Positions 7,129-14,741 of a DNA stretch of 21,888 bases are shown here, piece after piece. The notes beneath the pieces are model-generated. The model had not been told where the DNA came from. It saw only the letters and a list, made by a program, of their open reading frames with translations, and ran no database searches. The stretch's first letter is position 1. Every line of letters begins with the position of its first letter. The stretch lies in contig JABXGX010000224.1 in assembly GCA_016550405.1 (NCBI GenBank), forward strand, positions 1 through 21,888. Direction: 5' to 3'. The translations under genes were made by a program, and so were the position numbers. The stretch is from an archaeon (GTDB lineage: Archaea > Asgardarchaeota > Hermodarchaeia > Hermodarchaeales > Hermodarchaeaceae).

Positions 7129-8319
7129 TTAGAACCATTCTGCTCGACGAGCGATAATAACGCAAACGACCAGAAGTATGACGATGACAACTACTCCGAC
7201 AATCCACCACGGAAAGATGAAAAGATCTGGTCCAACAGGAACAAGTAGGCTGTCAAGTTGATCTAGTAATGCTAGCGTAGAGACTGCGAAATTCGTCTGG
7301 GGGGCAAAACCTGTGGCACCTGAAAAATCCGCAAATCCCCCATCCAAGCTCTGTGTGCTTAAAACCCATGCTGTGACATCTTCAGCGGTTATCTGATTAC
7401 TGGCGCTAAGAATTTGTAGCCCAGCGACAGCATAAAAAGTCGCAATATGAGTAGCAACTGGGTTGTCTGGTGTGTTACTGAATCCACCGTAAAACTGGGG
7501 ATAATTCGTATCCTCACGATAGTGGCGTAGGATATAATCAATAGTCGCAGCCTGGCTAATAGTCGAAAGCGCCCCTAGTATTTCAAGGGACCGTAAGGCC
7601 ATATAGGTTGTCTGTAAATCTGCATTGGTGCTATTCCGACCATTGGCGAATCCACCGTAACTTGCTGAGGCTGGATTCGACAGAATTTGGCTTGAATTAA
7701 GCCAGTCAATGGCTAATGAGGTGTTCATTTGTGAGATGGCATTATAGATATCCAGAATTTGAATAGCAGCAAAGGTTGCAGAGACAGTCGTAGTATTGAT
7801 TTGAGAATTCTCCCTAAATCCGCCAACTGTATCTGGGAACAGCGTAGCATTTGTGCGTTGAAGGTCTATTGTAAAGTTAACCAGAATCGTTGAGTCGATA
7901 CTTTCCGTTCGATTAAGCCGGTCAAGAGCCAGGGCTGCAAAGGCACTGGCTGTTAAAGTTGCATTCGGATAACTCGAGTATGGAAGGAACCCACCGTAGC
8001 TAGGATTGGTGTCTGTATCATTAACGAAAAGACTTCCAACCCATGCCGTCATATTTTCGATAAGAAAACGGTCAGGTAAAAGCAGATCTGCACCTATCCA
8101 AGCGTCAAGAGTATCCAAAACATTGGCGATAGCAAAGGTATTGGATATAGTTGGGATCGTGGCGCTTGGATGTTGAACGGCACCGCCAGAATGATTTAAA
8201 CACGTTACTGAAAATGTAACAATGACATCTTGGCGTGTTGGTGCTGCCATGGCGGTCAGTGGGCTAGCTATGATGAGGATGAATAGCCCGAGAATCACGG
8301 TGCTAGATAACCTTCGCAA
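7129..8319 (-). CDS. Exported, membrane-anchored prenyltransferase-fold-like (alpha/alpha toroid) protein, likely non-catalytic
   Basis: 396 residues. A signal peptide (1-25, MRRLSSTVILGLFILIIASP then AMA) and a C-terminal membrane helix (about 366-390) with a short basic tail (ARRAEWF) suggest it sits on the outer face of the membrane. The ectodomain carries about five repeats of some 50-60 residues, each with a GGF turn (SYGGF, VGGF, SYGGF, FYGGF, DGGF) followed by helices such as TASAFAALALDRL and TTYMALRSLEIL. This is the pattern of prenyltransferase-beta/squalene-cyclase toroids. The toroid itself has no Cys (the only ones are near residue 37 and in the anchor), so the Asp/Cys/His zinc site of protein prenyltransferases is absent. 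About eleven N-X-S/T sequons imply heavy glycosylation. Start TTG 8319 has GGAGG eight bases upstream. A binding or surface role is inferred. Confidence 0.72.
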   Translation of the reverse strand: MRRLSSTVILGLFILIIASPLTAMAAPTRQDVIVTFSVTCLNHSGGAVQHPSATIPTISNTFAIANVLDTLDAWIGADLLLPDRFLIENMTAWVGSLFVNDTDTNPSYGGFLPYSSYPNATLTASAFAALALDRLNRTESIDSTILVNFTIDLQRTNATLFPDTVGGFRENSQINTTTVSATFAAIQILDIYNAISQMNTSLAIDWLNSSQILSNPASASYGGFANGRNSTNADLQTTYMALRSLEILGALSTISQAATIDYILRHYREDTNYPQFYGGFSNTPDNPVATHIATFYAVAGLQILSASNQITAEDVTAWVLSTQSLDGGFADFSGATGFAPQTNFAVSTLALLDQLDSLLVPVGPDLFIFPWWIVGVVVIVILLVVCVIIARRAEWF

Positions 8320-8393
8320 GCAATGGTCCTCCGAATTCAGGTGTACGGACGTTCACGGCAAAATATCCCTTAAAACCTTGTGGTCAGTGGCAA

Positions 8394-9317
8394 TTATTTC
8401 AAGGGTCTCACAGTTAACCAATGGGTGACGGCTTTCACTGCATCTCCACACGCTCGAACGATTTGCCGTGGTTCTCCAGTGATGTCACCGATAGCATATA
8501 CACCAGGTATATTGGTTTGTTGATGAACGTCAGTTATAATGTTGCCTTTCTCATCTAAGTTGACCCCGACTGGTTCACAGAAGGAACTGTTAGGGGTACA
8601 TCCGACTGCAATGAATACACCATCGGCGTCCATGGTGAAATCCTTCTTAGTCTTCTTATTATGCAATTTAACACCGGTGACTCCCTCCTCTCCTAAAATC
8701 TCAGATAATATGGTGTCCCATAAGATTTCGACATTGGGGAGAGCGATAAGACGATCCGCATAAGTTTGTTCAGCTCGAAGTTTATCACGGCGATGCACTA
8801 AATACACCTTCCCTACGATATTCGCAAGAAAAAGTGCATCCATGGCGGCGGTATTTCCCCCACCGATCACAAAGACAGTCTTTCCACGATATAATGGGCC
8901 ATCACAAGTTGCACAATAACTGATTCCACGGCCATGATATTCTGATTCACCTGGAACCCCAAGTTCGGCATCGCAGGCCCCCATCGCTAAAATGACGGCA
9001 GGCGCGTGAAATTCCTTGCCTTCACCAGTGACGACAACTTTGACAGATTCTGAAAATTTGAACTCATCAACAGGGGTCATCTCTTGGATTTCGACTCCTG
9101 CGTTTTCAGCTTGGGTTTTCATCTTCATGGTCAAGTCACCGCCACTGATTCTTTCAAAACCTGGATAATTTTCGATTTCCCAAGCGTTCATCATACGGCC
9201 ACCACAGATTCCTGCTTCTAAAATTACGGCTTTCAAGCCCATTCGTGCAGCATATAGCCCTGCAGTCATCCCAGCGGGTCCGCAGCCAACGATGATGAGG
9301 TCATGTTGCTCAGCCAT
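8394..9317 (-). CDS. trxB: Thioredoxin reductase (FAD- and NADPH-type)
   Basis: 307 residues, normal for the low-molecular-weight enzyme. It passes electrons from NADPH through FAD and a redox disulfide to thioredoxin-like proteins. The FAD site IIVGCGPAGMTAG is at residues 8-20 and the redox pair is C135-A-T-C138 in SYCATCDGP. The NADPH domain has VIGGGNTAAMD, and HRRDKLR (175-181) is the HRRxxxR signature for NADPH over NADH. The C-terminal FAD segment GVYAIGDITGEPRQIVRA completes it. Start ATG 9317 has AAGGCG just upstream. It stands alone with its own TATA box; no thioredoxin gene is adjacent. Some archaeal homologues reduce other partners or lack NADPH activity, so the partner is not certain. 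Confidence 0.93.
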   Translation of the reverse strand: MAEQHDLIIVGCGPAGMTAGLYAARMGLKAVILEAGICGGRMMNAWEIENYPGFERISGGDLTMKMKTQAENAGVEIQEMTPVDEFKFSESVKVVVTGEGKEFHAPAVILAMGACDAELGVPGESEYHGRGISYCATCDGPLYRGKTVFVIGGGNTAAMDALFLANIVGKVYLVHRRDKLRAEQTYADRLIALPNVEILWDTILSEILGEEGVTGVKLHNKKTKKDFTMDADGVFIAVGCTPNSSFCEPVGVNLDEKGNIITDVHQQTNIPGVYAIGDITGEPRQIVRACGDAVKAVTHWLTVRPLK

Positions 9318-9352
9318 TTTTATTTCGCCTTAGTTTCTCTGAGACGGAGGGT

Positions 9353-9366
9353 CGGATATAATTAGG
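9353..9366 (-). promoter_or_regulatory. Probable TATA box of trxB
   Basis: The minus strand reads CCTAATTATATCC here. Its centre is about 43 bases before the ATG at 9317, giving a predicted transcription start near 9334 and a short leader that contains the AAGGCG ribosome site. Confidence 0.4.
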
Positions 9367-9404
9367 TTTTGGCTCTACACGTACATTCGAAAAATTAGAA
9401 GGAA

Positions 9405-10022
9405 TTATAATTCTTGGATTTTACCCTGGGCGGCTTCTTCAAGTTTTTCAACCGCTTCCTTATACCCCCCTGCATAAATGATGTCACCAGGGAGTAGCTT
9501 GAATCGCCCGCGCGGATCATAGGTCCAATTATCCTTGCGTTTCACAGCAAAGATTCGGGTGCCATGATCTTCTAGCCTGAGTTGACGCAGAGTTTTCTTC
9601 GCGAGGAGCGAGCTTGGGTCCACAATTTGGCGACTTACTCGTTCATCGGCGTCCTTTAATGCAAGACGCAAGAGCGGGTGGACATCTACCCCGCGAAGTA
9701 CGATTTCCGCCATTTGAGCAGCAGCGTCTGCAAGGTTTTCTGCGGCCACACCTAGTCGGATGAGTCCCAAACGGCGTTTTTCTTCGCCTTCTTCTAATTC
9801 CATTCGTAAGACTTCAAGTTCAAACTCGGTGTGGAAACTGTCAAATTTCTCTTCTAATTCAAAAATATCTTCGGCAATATCCTTATTGTTGGTCAGCAAG
9901 GCCGTGTATGCAAGGTTGATGAGAAGCTCTGAGGTGTCTTTCATTTGAATGAGCATCGCTAGGATGCGTTCTTCTGGTGTTTCTTCTCCTGTGGGGGTTT
10001 TAAGCAATCTCTTCAAGCTCAC
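9405..10022 (-). CDS. PhoU / TrkA_C (RCK_C) domain protein, second of a tandem pair
   Basis: 205 residues. The first 110 or so form PhoU-type helices with acidic metal-binding turns (KDIAEDIFELEEKFD, about 47-61). The last 80 are a TrkA_C domain: DHGTRIFAVKRKDNWTYDPR, then FKLLPGDIIYAGGYKEAVEK. This is the COG3273 architecture, which in archaea often accompanies ion channels or MgtE-type transporters and probably senses a ligand for them; no transporter gene is in the window. The sequence is about collinear with the upstream paralogue, and the two genes overlap by 23 bases, so they are translated together and may form a heterodimer. Start GTG 10022; a nearby TTG is possible. Confidence 0.85.
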   Translation of the reverse strand: MSLKRLLKTPTGEETPEERILAMLIQMKDTSELLINLAYTALLTNNKDIAEDIFELEEKFDSFHTEFELEVLRMELEEGEEKRRLGLIRLGVAAENLADAAAQMAEIVLRGVDVHPLLRLALKDADERVSRQIVDPSSLLAKKTLRQLRLEDHGTRIFAVKRKDNWTYDPRGRFKLLPGDIIYAGGYKEAVEKLEEAAQGKIQEL

Positions 10023-10608
10023 CTGCGGCCAACCTCTGGAGTTTCTTTATGCTATCCGCGGAACCTCGCGCAATAACTCGATCTCCTTTATTCAATTCAA
10101 AGGATTCGGGTGGGTTAATTGTCCAACTCCTCTTTCGCTGGATTGCAATGATATCTGCCCCGATTTCTTCTTCAAGATTGATATCCGATAGTGTCTTTTC
10201 TACCAGCATTGATTTTTTTAAGATAGTAGCTCGACCCACTATCTCGTCAGCCTGGCTCACTGCTAACCACAATATTCCTGGGATACCGATATCGTGCAGG
10301 ACAAGTCCTGCGATATCTGCTGCAGCGTCACTGATCTTATTGGCTGCCGAGGCTGTTTTCATGATGCTCACTATCTGTTCGGCATCCTTTTTGTCTCGAA
10401 CCGCTAACGATGCATTCATGAGCAGTAGATAACTAAGGTAATCAACGCGTTCTTCCATATCCATGACTTCTTCAGCTAAATCTTTGTCATTGAACATGAC
10501 GGCGGAATAAGCGAGATCAATCATTAATTCGCTGAGGTCTTTCATTTCCACCAATAGGTCGCGGACTGGAATGGGTTGATACTCAACTTCGCGCAGTTCC
10601 TCTTGCAT
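10000..10608 (-). CDS. PhoU / TrkA_C (RCK_C) domain protein, first of a tandem pair
   Basis: 202 residues with the same two-domain plan as its downstream partner. The PhoU part has MKDLSELMIDLAYSAVMFND (about 21-40) and the acidic turn EEVMDMEERVD. The TrkA_C part runs from GADIIAIQRKRSWTINPP through FELNKGDRVIARGSADSIKK. The equivalent segments of the partner (MKDTSELLINLAYTALLTNN, IFAVKRKDNWTYDPR, FKLLPGDIIYAGG) show that the pair arose by duplication and then diverged considerably. No transmembrane segment is present, so it acts in the cytosol, presumably on a membrane transporter elsewhere. Start ATG 10608 lacks a strong ribosome site. It is divergent from the CDP-alcohol phosphotransferase at 10759. 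Confidence 0.85.
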   Translation of the reverse strand: MQEELREVEYQPIPVRDLLVEMKDLSELMIDLAYSAVMFNDKDLAEEVMDMEERVDYLSYLLLMNASLAVRDKKDAEQIVSIMKTASAANKISDAAADIAGLVLHDIGIPGILWLAVSQADEIVGRATILKKSMLVEKTLSDINLEEEIGADIIAIQRKRSWTINPPESFELNKGDRVIARGSADSIKKLQRLAAGELEEIA

Positions 10609-10758
10609 AACGGTGTCACGGGCTCCCAGAAAAGATGGAGGTCCATTACTTCCAATACGCTTTCTTTGAAGAACACGCTTTTCAGTGTTTCGAGTTATCT
10701 AACGATGCAAAGAATCTTAATAGACACCTGAATACAAGACTATCATCAATCGAAGAGC

Positions 10759-11430
10759 GTGTTCGCAGTGGTAATTGGACGCATCAAGGAGCAATTCAAA
10801 CGAGTTTTTGCACCAGTTGCACGAGTCGTCGCCAAGTCTAGGATTCCTCCCAATGTCTTGACGCTTCTAGGACCGGTGGTTGCGACAATGGCCGCTTGGA
10901 TGTATTTTCAGCAGCAATTAGCACTAGCGCTTCTTCTCCTCTTACTATCTGGCTTCGTCGATGCCCTTGATGGCGCGGTCGCTAGAGCCACAGGAAAAAC
11001 CTCCCCCTTTGGTGGCGTGCTAGACAGTATCTGTGATCGATATAGTGATGCAATAGTTCTATTCGGAATTATACTGGGCGGTTGGATTTCCACCTTCTGG
11101 GGTATCCTTGCAATCGTTGGAAGCTTACTCGTAAGCTATGCTCGAGCACGAGCCGAAGCCGCTGGAGTGACGCAGTTGGGCATCGGAATTGCTGAACGCC
11201 CCGAACGTCTAATTATCATAATGGCTGTGACTTTACTGCAGTATCTTACAGTGTTAGGCATCCTGTTTGCACCACCACTCTTCTATGGCATTGATAATTG
11301 GATTGCATATGGCATTATACTCGTGGCAATTCTTGCACACCTTACTGTAATCCAACGCACTATTGCGGCATATCGTGCGTTATCCAAGATGGATTCAGAG
11401 TCTTCACAAGTAGCACAAGATAATCCCTAG
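10759..11430 (+). CDS. CDP-alcohol phosphotransferase, probable archaetidylinositol phosphate synthase
   Basis: 223 residues with about six membrane helices. The full family signature D-x2-DG-x2-AR-x8-G-x3-D-x3-D is present: D68, D71-G72, A75-R76, G85, D89 and D93. These residues bind the metal ions and the CDP-linked lipid, and D93 is the expected general base. The short N-terminal stretch and the segment RIPPNVLTLLGPV match archaeal enzymes that join CDP-archaeol to inositol-1-phosphate; archaetidylserine or archaetidylglycerol phosphate synthases share the motif, so the acceptor alcohol is inferred. Start is GTG 10759, with only a weak purine-rich site (GAAGAG) before it. Its 3' end overlaps the convergent PadR gene by 71 bases. 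Confidence 0.85.
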   Translation: MFAVVIGRIKEQFKRVFAPVARVVAKSRIPPNVLTLLGPVVATMAAWMYFQQQLALALLLLLLSGFVDALDGAVARATGKTSPFGGVLDSICDRYSDAIVLFGIILGGWISTFWGILAIVGSLLVSYARARAEAAGVTQLGIGIAERPERLIIIMAVTLLQYLTVLGILFAPPLFYGIDNWIAYGIILVAILAHLTVIQRTIAAYRALSKMDSESSQVAQDNP

Positions 11431-11776
11431 CCTGATTCAAAGTGCTTAGACCTAAACCGGTTATCCGATAATATTTCCGTGTCGGTCGACGCCCCTCTTT
11501 ACGCTCTTCACTTAATTCAACCAGTCCATCACGTTGAAGTTTATACAACAAAACATAGGCTGTCACAGACGCAATTTTCACTCCATAACGTTCCTTAATC
11601 GCTCCTTGCAATTCATAAGCGAAGTAGTCACGCTCTTCTAAGAGCGTTAGAACATACAGCCAAAGATTCTCTTTTGTGGTTCGAGTTATTAACCGTCTCA
11701 TTGCTTTCGTATCATGATTCGCGTATTTCTCAAGGGCTTGAAGAAATTCAATGTTGTCCGTCATAATCACCAGCAT
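11360..11776 (-). CDS. PadR-type winged-helix transcriptional regulator
   Basis: 138 residues. After an N-terminal helix, residues about 34-110 form the PadR winged helix: LWLYVLTLLEERDYFAYELQ, then GAIKERYGVKIASVTAYVLL (recognition helix), YKLQRDGLVELSEER and the wing GRRPTRKYYRITGLG. A closing helix (LSTLNQARDYLVLLVKTL) would provide dimerisation. These proteins bind DNA as dimers and many respond to small ligands or stress; the target here is unknown. The frame starts at ATG 11776, nine bases after the trmY stop, so it is probably cotranscribed with trmY; an ATG four codons in is an alternative. The last 71 bases are antisense to the end of the phosphotransferase gene. Confidence 0.85.
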   Translation of the reverse strand: MLVIMTDNIEFLQALEKYANHDTKAMRRLITRTTKENLWLYVLTLLEERDYFAYELQGAIKERYGVKIASVTAYVLLYKLQRDGLVELSEERKEGRRPTRKYYRITGLGLSTLNQARDYLVLLVKTLNPSWITHDMPQ

Positions 11777-11785
11777 CCCATAAGT

Positions 11786-12415
11786 TCATTTAGATTCATA
11801 GCGTCGCATTAACTCACGTAGAACTAAACTAATCACATGACTTCCCAAAAGGCTTCGTGTTCCGATACAAACCTCTTGCACAGGATAGGAATAAACATGT
11901 GTTTCGTGTTCCTTTGAAAGCCCCTGATCATCTCCCAAAATGAGAACAATTGGTTGAGTTAAATCCAACTTCACTTCTTGAAGTGGTTCCCCTGATTCAA
12001 CTAAATACAGAATTTGGCTTTTCTCAGAAATGACAGCCTGCAACGTTTCCCTGAAACCCTGCGGGTGGATCGAAAATTGTGGCCATTGCGGATTTTGCCC
12101 AGGACCTTTTGTTCGGTAATGATGCAGGACGCTTTTCAGAATTATCGCGCATTCAAGTTCACTTTCGGGAAACTGAGTCACATTCCCAAAATCAATACAA
12201 ATTCGAAGTGGCGGGCTAGGCGGGCCTCCCAATACTGCGTTAAGCTGAATAGACGGGGCTAGCTTTGGAACGGTTCGAAATGCAGAAACAAAAATTCGGC
12301 ATACAACATCAAGCCGGCCACTAGTTCCAGGAACATCGCGAATGAGAAACTCATCAGAGGTCTGTGCTCGAAGAGCGTCAACTACGATAGTCAGATTCAG
12401 AACATGCCCCTCCAT
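11786..12415 (-). CDS. trmY: tRNA (pseudouridine54-N1)-methyltransferase TrmY
   Basis: 209 residues, near the usual 190-200. TrmY is a SPOUT-class enzyme that methylates N1 of pseudouridine 54 in the T-loop of archaeal tRNAs, using S-adenosylmethionine. Family marks are the N-terminal DVPGTSGRLDVVCRIF (27-42), the strand LRICIDFGN, and the knot segment PIVLILGDDQGLSKEHE (155-171), which forms the SAM pocket. The tail CIGTRSLLGSHVISLVLREL also fits. The N-terminus is about six residues longer than typical; ATG 12415 is the only good start codon before the conserved part, and its ribosome site is weak. It follows rps26e by 49 bases and precedes padR. Confidence 0.88.
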   Translation of the reverse strand: MEGHVLNLTIVVDALRAQTSDEFLIRDVPGTSGRLDVVCRIFVSAFRTVPKLAPSIQLNAVLGGPPSPPLRICIDFGNVTQFPESELECAIILKSVLHHYRTKGPGQNPQWPQFSIHPQGFRETLQAVISEKSQILYLVESGEPLQEVKLDLTQPIVLILGDDQGLSKEHETHVYSYPVQEVCIGTRSLLGSHVISLVLRELMRRYESK

Positions 12416-12464
12416 CCGCTAGTATTCCCTGGAGCGCTAATCCAACTTAGTTGGATACCACTTC

Positions 12465-12737
12465 TCATCCTTTACGGTCCTTTCGACTTCGAATGGTTAC
12501 CACACCTCGGTGAACAGCACAACTAACGCAATACCACTTGGTCACACGACGAGCAGGAATGAAGGTGCCCGAACGGCGAAGCTCCCGCGCCATCTGCGGG
12601 TCCACAAAAGACGCACGTGAAGTTCGTTTCTTCGCTTTATCACGTGGTACTACTTTGCCACACTGTGTACACTGAACTGTGGCTCCACGACCAGTCGCAC
12701 CCTTTGTGCGACCGCCACTTTTCCGTTTCGATGGCAA
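12465..12737 (-). CDS. rps26e: Small ribosomal subunit protein S26e (eS26)
   Basis: 90 residues from TTG 12737, rich in Arg and Lys. It has the zinc-ribbon Cys pairs C23-T-Q-C26 and C70-V-S-C73. The segments KRKSGGRTKG, CGKVVPRDKAKKR and CVSCAVHRGVVTIRSR match eS26, a small-subunit protein near the mRNA exit channel that is shared by eukaryotes and only some archaea (Crenarchaeota-type and Asgard lineages). A GTG eight codons upstream would add MYLRDDCI, which the family lacks. The TTG gives the family-like start MPSKRKSGG and has GAGATGAT (12744-12751) six bases before it. It lies between the ThrRS editing domain gene and trmY, in a translation-related run. Confidence 0.92.
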   Translation of the reverse strand: MPSKRKSGGRTKGATGRGATVQCTQCGKVVPRDKAKKRTSRASFVDPQMARELRRSGTFIPARRVTKWYCVSCAVHRGVVTIRSRKDRKG

Positions 12738-12743
12738 TATACA

Positions 12744-12751
12744 ATCATCTC
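12744..12751 (-). promoter_or_regulatory. Ribosome binding site that decides the rps26e start
   Basis: GAGATGAT differs by one base from the GAGGTGAT complement of the 16S rRNA 3' end and sits six bases before TTG 12737. It lies inside the longer GTG-initiated frame, which argues against the longer form. Confidence 0.5.
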
Positions 12752-12857
12752 GAAGATACACAGTAGTTGCTGTTAGCAGTAAACTCAGCTAAGAGCACGA
12801 CTACCTGAGAGGAGCATACCGCCTTGCTTCAAAAACTTTGTGCTATCACACGCCCCC

Positions 12858-13286
12858 TCAATCAATTGTACGACCAGACTCCGAAAGGGGGTGGCCGAAG
12901 CATTCGAGTTTAAACGCTTTGTACCAGCCAAAGGGTGTCTGATGAACTGTGAAGCCTTGTTCTTGAAGGGCTTGGCTAAGAGTTTGGAGCATCCGCACTG
13001 CAAATTTTGGTTTTGCGAGTTTTCGAGGAAATATGTGCGCATGAGGATACAAAACGATGTTTTTTACTTTTACTCGGTCTGCTACAAGCTGGATTTCTTC
13101 CATGGCTTTCTTAGCGATTTCTGATAATCGTCCCTCATCAGAGGCTTCAATGGCACAAAATATCGTTAAGCAGTTTTCAAAATCTCTCCGTTCTCCTGCT
13201 GTTGCTTCGTCTCTTACACTGATTTTCACGGCTTCAGTAGGTTTGTATGATAGGTTTCCATGAAAGATTAACAATCGCATCTTCAT
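12858..13286 (-). CDS. Stand-alone archaeal threonyl-tRNA synthetase editing domain
   Basis: 142 residues, the length of the N-terminal editing domain of archaeal ThrRS and nothing more. This D-Tyr-tRNA-deacylase-like domain hydrolyses Ser-tRNA-Thr. The active-site set is present: H84 in YPHAHIFP, Y122-K123 in FGWYKAFKLEC, and E136 in GHPLSESGRTID. If translation starts at the second Met, Y, K and E become 120, 121 and 134, as I recall for the Pyrococcus enzyme. The frame stops (TGA) where the linker to the catalytic core should begin. The next gene, rps26e, starts about 120 bases on, so no catalytic part follows. It would act in trans. The start ATG directly follows the TAA of the phosphohexomutase gene, with AAAGGAG at the junction, so the two are coupled. 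Confidence 0.85.
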   Translation of the reverse strand: MKMRLLIFHGNLSYKPTEAVKISVRDEATAGERRDFENCLTIFCAIEASDEGRLSEIAKKAMEEIQLVADRVKVKNIVLYPHAHIFPRKLAKPKFAVRMLQTLSQALQEQGFTVHQTPFGWYKAFKLECFGHPLSESGRTID

Positions 13287-14663
13287 TTACTCCTTTAATT
13301 CTTGGTGGACTTGTTCCACTAGTTTCAATCCTTGGGTAGCTAATGCTTGTGCTCGGGTCTTTGTTTTGGCTTCAGCAAAGACACGAAATAGTGGTTCGGT
13401 TCCTGAGGGGCGGAGAAGGATCCATCCATCCGAATAGCGGAGCTTCACTCCATCCCTGACATTTACATGGGTATCAGTGGGAACAGCATTTCGAATCTGG
13501 GAGAGTAGAAGTTCCTTCTGCTGATTTGAACAGGGTATCCCCTCCTTCACCTGGAAGTAGGCTGGAAACTGTCGATCCATTTCTTCCAACGATTTATTCT
13601 CCGAAGCAAGAAGTTCAAGAACCTTGAGGGGGGTGAGCATTCCTTCTCGGGTCCATGACCAGCCACGATACACCACTCCCCCGTTTTCCTCGCCACCAAT
13701 TACAGCATTATTTTTCTTCATTTCAGATACAATGTACGGCTCGCCTACTCTGGTTTCAATTACCTCAGCATCCACTTCATGAGCAATATCGTAAATTACG
13801 TCGCTGGTCGCAATCTGTGTAACTATTCGTTTGGGTTTCTCTTGAAGATCTCGAAGAGTCTGATAAGCAGCCAGCGCGAACCCTCGGTCGCCAGGCAAAT
13901 ATCGACCCTGGTCCGTGACGAAAATGATACGGTCCGCGTCTCCATCCCATGCCATCCCCAAGTCTAGGTTGTTTTCTTTCACATACGTAATTAGCTTGGT
14001 GAGGTTACTTTCCTTTGGTTCGGGTAATCGGTTACGAAATAATCCATCTGGTTCACAAAACAGCAGCGTATTTTCTGCTCCCACCGCGTTCAAAAGGACA
14101 GGTGCCACCGTAGCTGCAGCCCCACCTCCACAATCGGCACTTATTCGGAATTCCTGTTGAGAAATTAACCTGGAATCAATCTGCTCCAAGAGATTCTCAA
14201 TATATTGAAGCCGAAAATCATCAGCGGGTTCAAGTCGTCCACAGTCTTGCCAAGTTGTAGTAGTATTCTCCCTTGCTAGATATTGGTTTTCGATTTCAAG
14301 TTCCATGTCGGGTGTAAACGAGGCGCCATCGGCACTCCATAATTTAATGCCATTATATTCTGGGGGATTATGACTTGCAGTTATCATTACGCCGCCATTC
14401 AATCCTAGCTGAGGAATCGCATAAGATAGCATGGGTGTAGGTACTAACCCAAATAAGTAAACGTTACAGCCACCTGTCATCAGACCTGCACTAAATGCAA
14501 ATCCTAGCATTTCGCTAGACTGTCGAGTATCCCATCCCACGCCTATTTTGTTTTGGCTTCCTAGATATCCTGCGAGGGTGAGTCCAATGTCATGTGCTAT
14601 GACCGAATTCAGGTCCAGATTGACTTTTCCACGAAATCCTTGAGTACCAAACAATTGGGTCAA
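13287..14663 (-). CDS. Phosphohexomutase 1 (phosphoglucosamine/phosphomannomutase family)
   Basis: 458 residues, four-domain alpha-D-phosphohexomutase. It interconverts the 6- and 1-phosphates of a hexose through a phosphoserine. Motifs: FGTQGFRGKV at the N-terminus; S97 in TASHNPPEYNGIK (phosphoserine loop); DGDADR (metal loop, Asp-rich); GGEENGG (sugar-binding loop); LRPSGTEPLFRVF (phosphate loop). GEENGG is found in archaeal phosphoglucosamine and phosphomannomutases, so the sugar is not settled. Start is TTG 14663, with GAGAGGAT about seven bases upstream. It follows the coiled-coil gene by 78 bases and is directly joined to the ThrRS editing gene. It is one of three paralogues in the window and is closer to phosphohexomutase 3 than to 2 in the active-site loop. 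Confidence 0.9.
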   Translation of the reverse strand: MTQLFGTQGFRGKVNLDLNSVIAHDIGLTLAGYLGSQNKIGVGWDTRQSSEMLGFAFSAGLMTGGCNVYLFGLVPTPMLSYAIPQLGLNGGVMITASHNPPEYNGIKLWSADGASFTPDMELEIENQYLARENTTTTWQDCGRLEPADDFRLQYIENLLEQIDSRLISQQEFRISADCGGGAAATVAPVLLNAVGAENTLLFCEPDGLFRNRLPEPKESNLTKLITYVKENNLDLGMAWDGDADRIIFVTDQGRYLPGDRGFALAAYQTLRDLQEKPKRIVTQIATSDVIYDIAHEVDAEVIETRVGEPYIVSEMKKNNAVIGGEENGGVVYRGWSWTREGMLTPLKVLELLASENKSLEEMDRQFPAYFQVKEGIPCSNQQKELLLSQIRNAVPTDTHVNVRDGVKLRYSDGWILLRPSGTEPLFRVFAEAKTKTRAQALATQGLKLVEQVHQELKE

Positions 14664-14741
14664 CAGCCGATCCTCTCGTTCAACTCAAACCTACCCGTTA
14701 AAGTATTAATATGTAGGCTAAGCCGTGACCGCGTTGGTGGC

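Noticed and set aside
10635..10841. 68-residue open frame on the plus strand before the CDP-alcohol phosphotransferase
   Set aside because: It overlaps the phosphotransferase start in another frame, has no ribosome site and resembles no protein; the stretch is better read as a divergent promoter region.
12738..12857. A frameshifted ThrRS catalytic core after the editing domain
   Set aside because: Only about 120 bases separate the editing domain from rps26e, and they contain no class II motif.
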